Assembly (NCBI GenBank): GCA_013399895.1
Contig: VXBA01006127.1
Coordinates: 499,361 to 563,360, forward strand
Direction: 5' to 3'
Length of the DNA stretch: 64,000 bases
Source: Serilophus lunatus
Taxonomy: Eukaryota; Chordata; Aves; Passeriformes; Eurylaimidae
Numbering within the stretch: the stretch's first letter is position 1; the number at the start of each line of letters is the position of its first letter. Below, piece by piece: positions 61,913-64,000 of the stretch. The notes beneath the pieces were generated by a model. The model did not search any database and was not told where the DNA came from. It was given only the letters and a program-made list of their open reading frames with translations. Both the position numbers and the translations under genes were made by a program.

Positions 61913-63500
61913 CATGGCTCAGAGGAAGAAGGCAGCCTGGGTCCCAATCTTTGGGTGTCTGCAGCAGCTCTGCTGCTGTCTGCCTGGATTCAACTCAACC
62001 CCAGTGGAGGACAACTTCATATATTGAGGTTTTTCTTCCCTATTCTCGACCCAGAAAGCTTGTGGGATTGTTTTCCTTTTTTTCTCCCCTTCATCAGCTT
62101 GTCAAGGGAGTCTAGGACTGCCACCGCCACATTCCCATGACTACAGAGATTGGTCAGAGACTTAGTAAATTATTCTAACAGATAACAGTGTTTTTCTTCT
62201 GTTCCCTACAAGTTGTTCGGTGTTTTCTTTTTGGAGATATTGCCTTAAATATATAATAGATATATATATATTCAGTTAAAGAGTGGTTATTTTTCTGTAT
62301 CTCATGGTCTTGTGTCCTCAAATTTAAACTATGTAGCTGTCTCTAAACCGAGACACCGTTAAAAAATCTTTGTTAGCCTTCAGAAGCACTTCTTGGGAGT
62401 ACAGTAGAGCAAGTAACAACAAATACCTCAGTGAGAAATTGTGACAGATAACTCATTTGTTTGAGATATTTATTTTCAAAATAGATTATATTAGAATCCA
62501 TGAATTATTTTCCTCATCCTCCACAGATATGTAGTCAATATTGATCATTAAGGCTACATAGATTCTTTTATGTTTAACACCTATGCTGTCTTCAGCCAAG
62601 GCAAAGCTTATCAAGTAGGTTTGGAGACCACAGTCGAGTTACTTCACTTCCAGCTGCTGCCACCTTTCTCAGGAAAACAAAATATCAAAATGACATTGTA
62701 TTAATCTTTAAATATTCAGCTACCACTTCAATTCCACAGCTATTTCAGCCAGAATGTAGATACAAAAGCTGGCATCTAAATATCAGCATTGCATTTTTCC
62801 CTTAGAAAAATAGTCAGAGGAAGTTTTTCAAGGGCTATGATGAGATCTGGAGTTATGGGATATGTGCATATGGTGTTTGATATTCCACGTTTAAGTGATT
62901 GTCTAAATAACATTGAGTCAAAAAAAAAATTACTGGGAGTTGATCATGTGAAATAAAAGTGAAGTGAAGTCTTGTGTGACAGTTTCTTTGAAAACTGGGC
63001 AAATCTATCATCAATTTACTTCAAGGATATATTTTAAAATTCAAAAAGTTGTGTGTCAAAAGTCTAGATGAGTCTTATTTAATTATCATTTCTCAGTGTA
63101 TCACCTTTCATGAAGATCAGATGAAGTGGATATTAATTTCTAGTTTCCTTTGGATTCTGCTTTTGACATATATATTTGATTTGCAGATACATTAACTAAA
63201 AGTCTCTGGACTAATCTTTGCCTTATTTGGTATATTAAGTGCACAGCCATGAGTAAGACAACATGCCTGAAGGCATTGCTGTTTGGAAAATAATAAAGCT
63301 GGATAAAAAAAAAAACAAAACAACCTAGTACATTTTCACATTTTCATGGAAATTTCTTATGTATGAAATTTCCACTGAAGGACGATCTGCATAGTTATAA
63401 GAAGTTTATTACATGCCTTTATATACCTCCTAACAGACATACATGCATTCAAAGTTTTTAAGTGATGTCATCATATTTCCCCAGCTTGCTCTTATAATTT
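61913..63500. other. Unique DNA, slightly GC-richer at its start
   Basis: About 61913-62150 is GC-richer than its surroundings and directly abuts the CR1 5' break. I do not recognise it. The rest is AT-rich, with an (AT)n patch near 62255-62272. No gene is supported. Confidence 0.4.
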
Positions 63501-63970
63501 ATCACAGTATCATAGAGTCAAACCTGGCCTTGAACACTTCAGGGATGGGGTATCCACGGCTTCTCTGGACAACCTGTCAGTGCCTCACCACCCCCACAAT
63601 AAAGAATTTCTTTCTAACATCTAATCTAAATATACTGTCTTTCAGTTTGAAGCCATTCCCCCTTGTCCTGTCACTACACGCTCTTGTAAATAGTCTCTCC
63701 CTCTTTCCTGTGGGCTCCCTTCAGGTACTGAAAGGCCTCAGTTAGGTTACCCCAGAGCATTCTCTTCTCTTGCTAAATGATTCCAATTCTCAGTCTTTTC
63801 TCATAGGAGTGGTACTCCATCCCCCTAATCATCTTGGTGGCACTCCTATGGTCTCATTCCAACAAATTGATGTCCTCCTGTGCTGGAGACTCTGGAGCTG
63901 GGTGCCTTACTCCACATGAGGTCTCACCAGATTGGAGCAGAGGGGCAGAATCGTCTTTCTAGAGGCCTAA
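63501..63970 (-). mobile_element. CR1 LINE 3' end near window edge
   Basis: Antisense CR1 starting 'atcacagtatcatagagtc'. A deletion removes the usual stretch between the tail and 'aacctggccttgaacac'. It then continues through 'gggatggggtatccac', 'cagtttgaagccattccc', 'ccttgtcctgtcactac', 'tcttggtggcactcctatgg' and 'gagtactcc'-type landmarks to 'cagaggggcagaatcg'. CR1 similarity weakens after about 63970. Confidence 0.88.
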
Positions 63971-64000
63971 TGTCCCATGTTTTATCTCCTTATAGAAGTT

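Noticed and set aside
1..64000. CRISPR array, operon, phage or bacterial defence system, tRNA or rRNA gene
   Set aside because: No regularly spaced identical repeats, no dense gene arrangement and no tRNA or rRNA landmarks were seen. The CR1 and LTR content marks the window as avian nuclear DNA.

Overview
This is nuclear DNA from a bird. The main evidence is the set of CR1 LINE fragments, several ending in the CR1 3' tail of ATTCTATG/ATTCTGTG-like octamers, together with endogenous retrovirus (ERV) LTRs of types common in songbirds and other neoavians. A passerine is plausible, but the sequence alone does not settle it. There is no operon structure, no bacterial or phage gene, no CRISPR array and no RNA gene that I can support. 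I find no intact protein-coding gene. By inspection the background is AT-rich, gene-poor intergenic or deep intronic sequence.

Layout. 1-290: CR1 piece cut by the window edge. 2700-3046: fragment of an ERV LTR. 4516-5970: two antisense CR1 pieces. 6297-6372: A-run, 43-base assembly gap, T-run. 9695-11208: a long ERVL-like LTR split by a nested CR1. 16315-17024: a related LTR in reverse. 17621-18100: a GC-rich solo LTR of another type that still shows a TATA box and a poly(A) signal. 20403-21168 and 26158-26572: two CR1 3' ends in opposite orientation, nearly identical over 311 bp. 21880-21957: a near-perfect hairpin just upstream of a third ERVL-like LTR at 21985-22540. 23713-24381 (minus): the best non-repeat open frame. 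36555-39437: the largest repeat, a near-full-length but broken CR1 with eroded endonuclease and reverse transcriptase. 39446-39972: a coding-like but frameshifted stretch directly after that CR1. About 40-58 kb: long unique AT-rich DNA with microsatellites, small palindromes and paired G-tracts. 58361-59060: CR1 holding a second, oppositely oriented CR1. 60748-61912 and 63501-63970: two more antisense CR1 copies.

How the parts relate: the window records retroelement insertion and decay, not a pathway. Nesting gives relative ages (LTR before CR1 at 10.7 kb; CR1 before CR1 at 58.5 kb). I found no convincing undescribed biological system. The items most worth checking are the inverted CR1 pair with its abrupt change in divergence, the 26-bp-stem hairpin, and the two coding-like non-repeat segments. 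Family names for LTRs are from memory and tentative; all boundaries were judged by eye and may be off by tens of bases.
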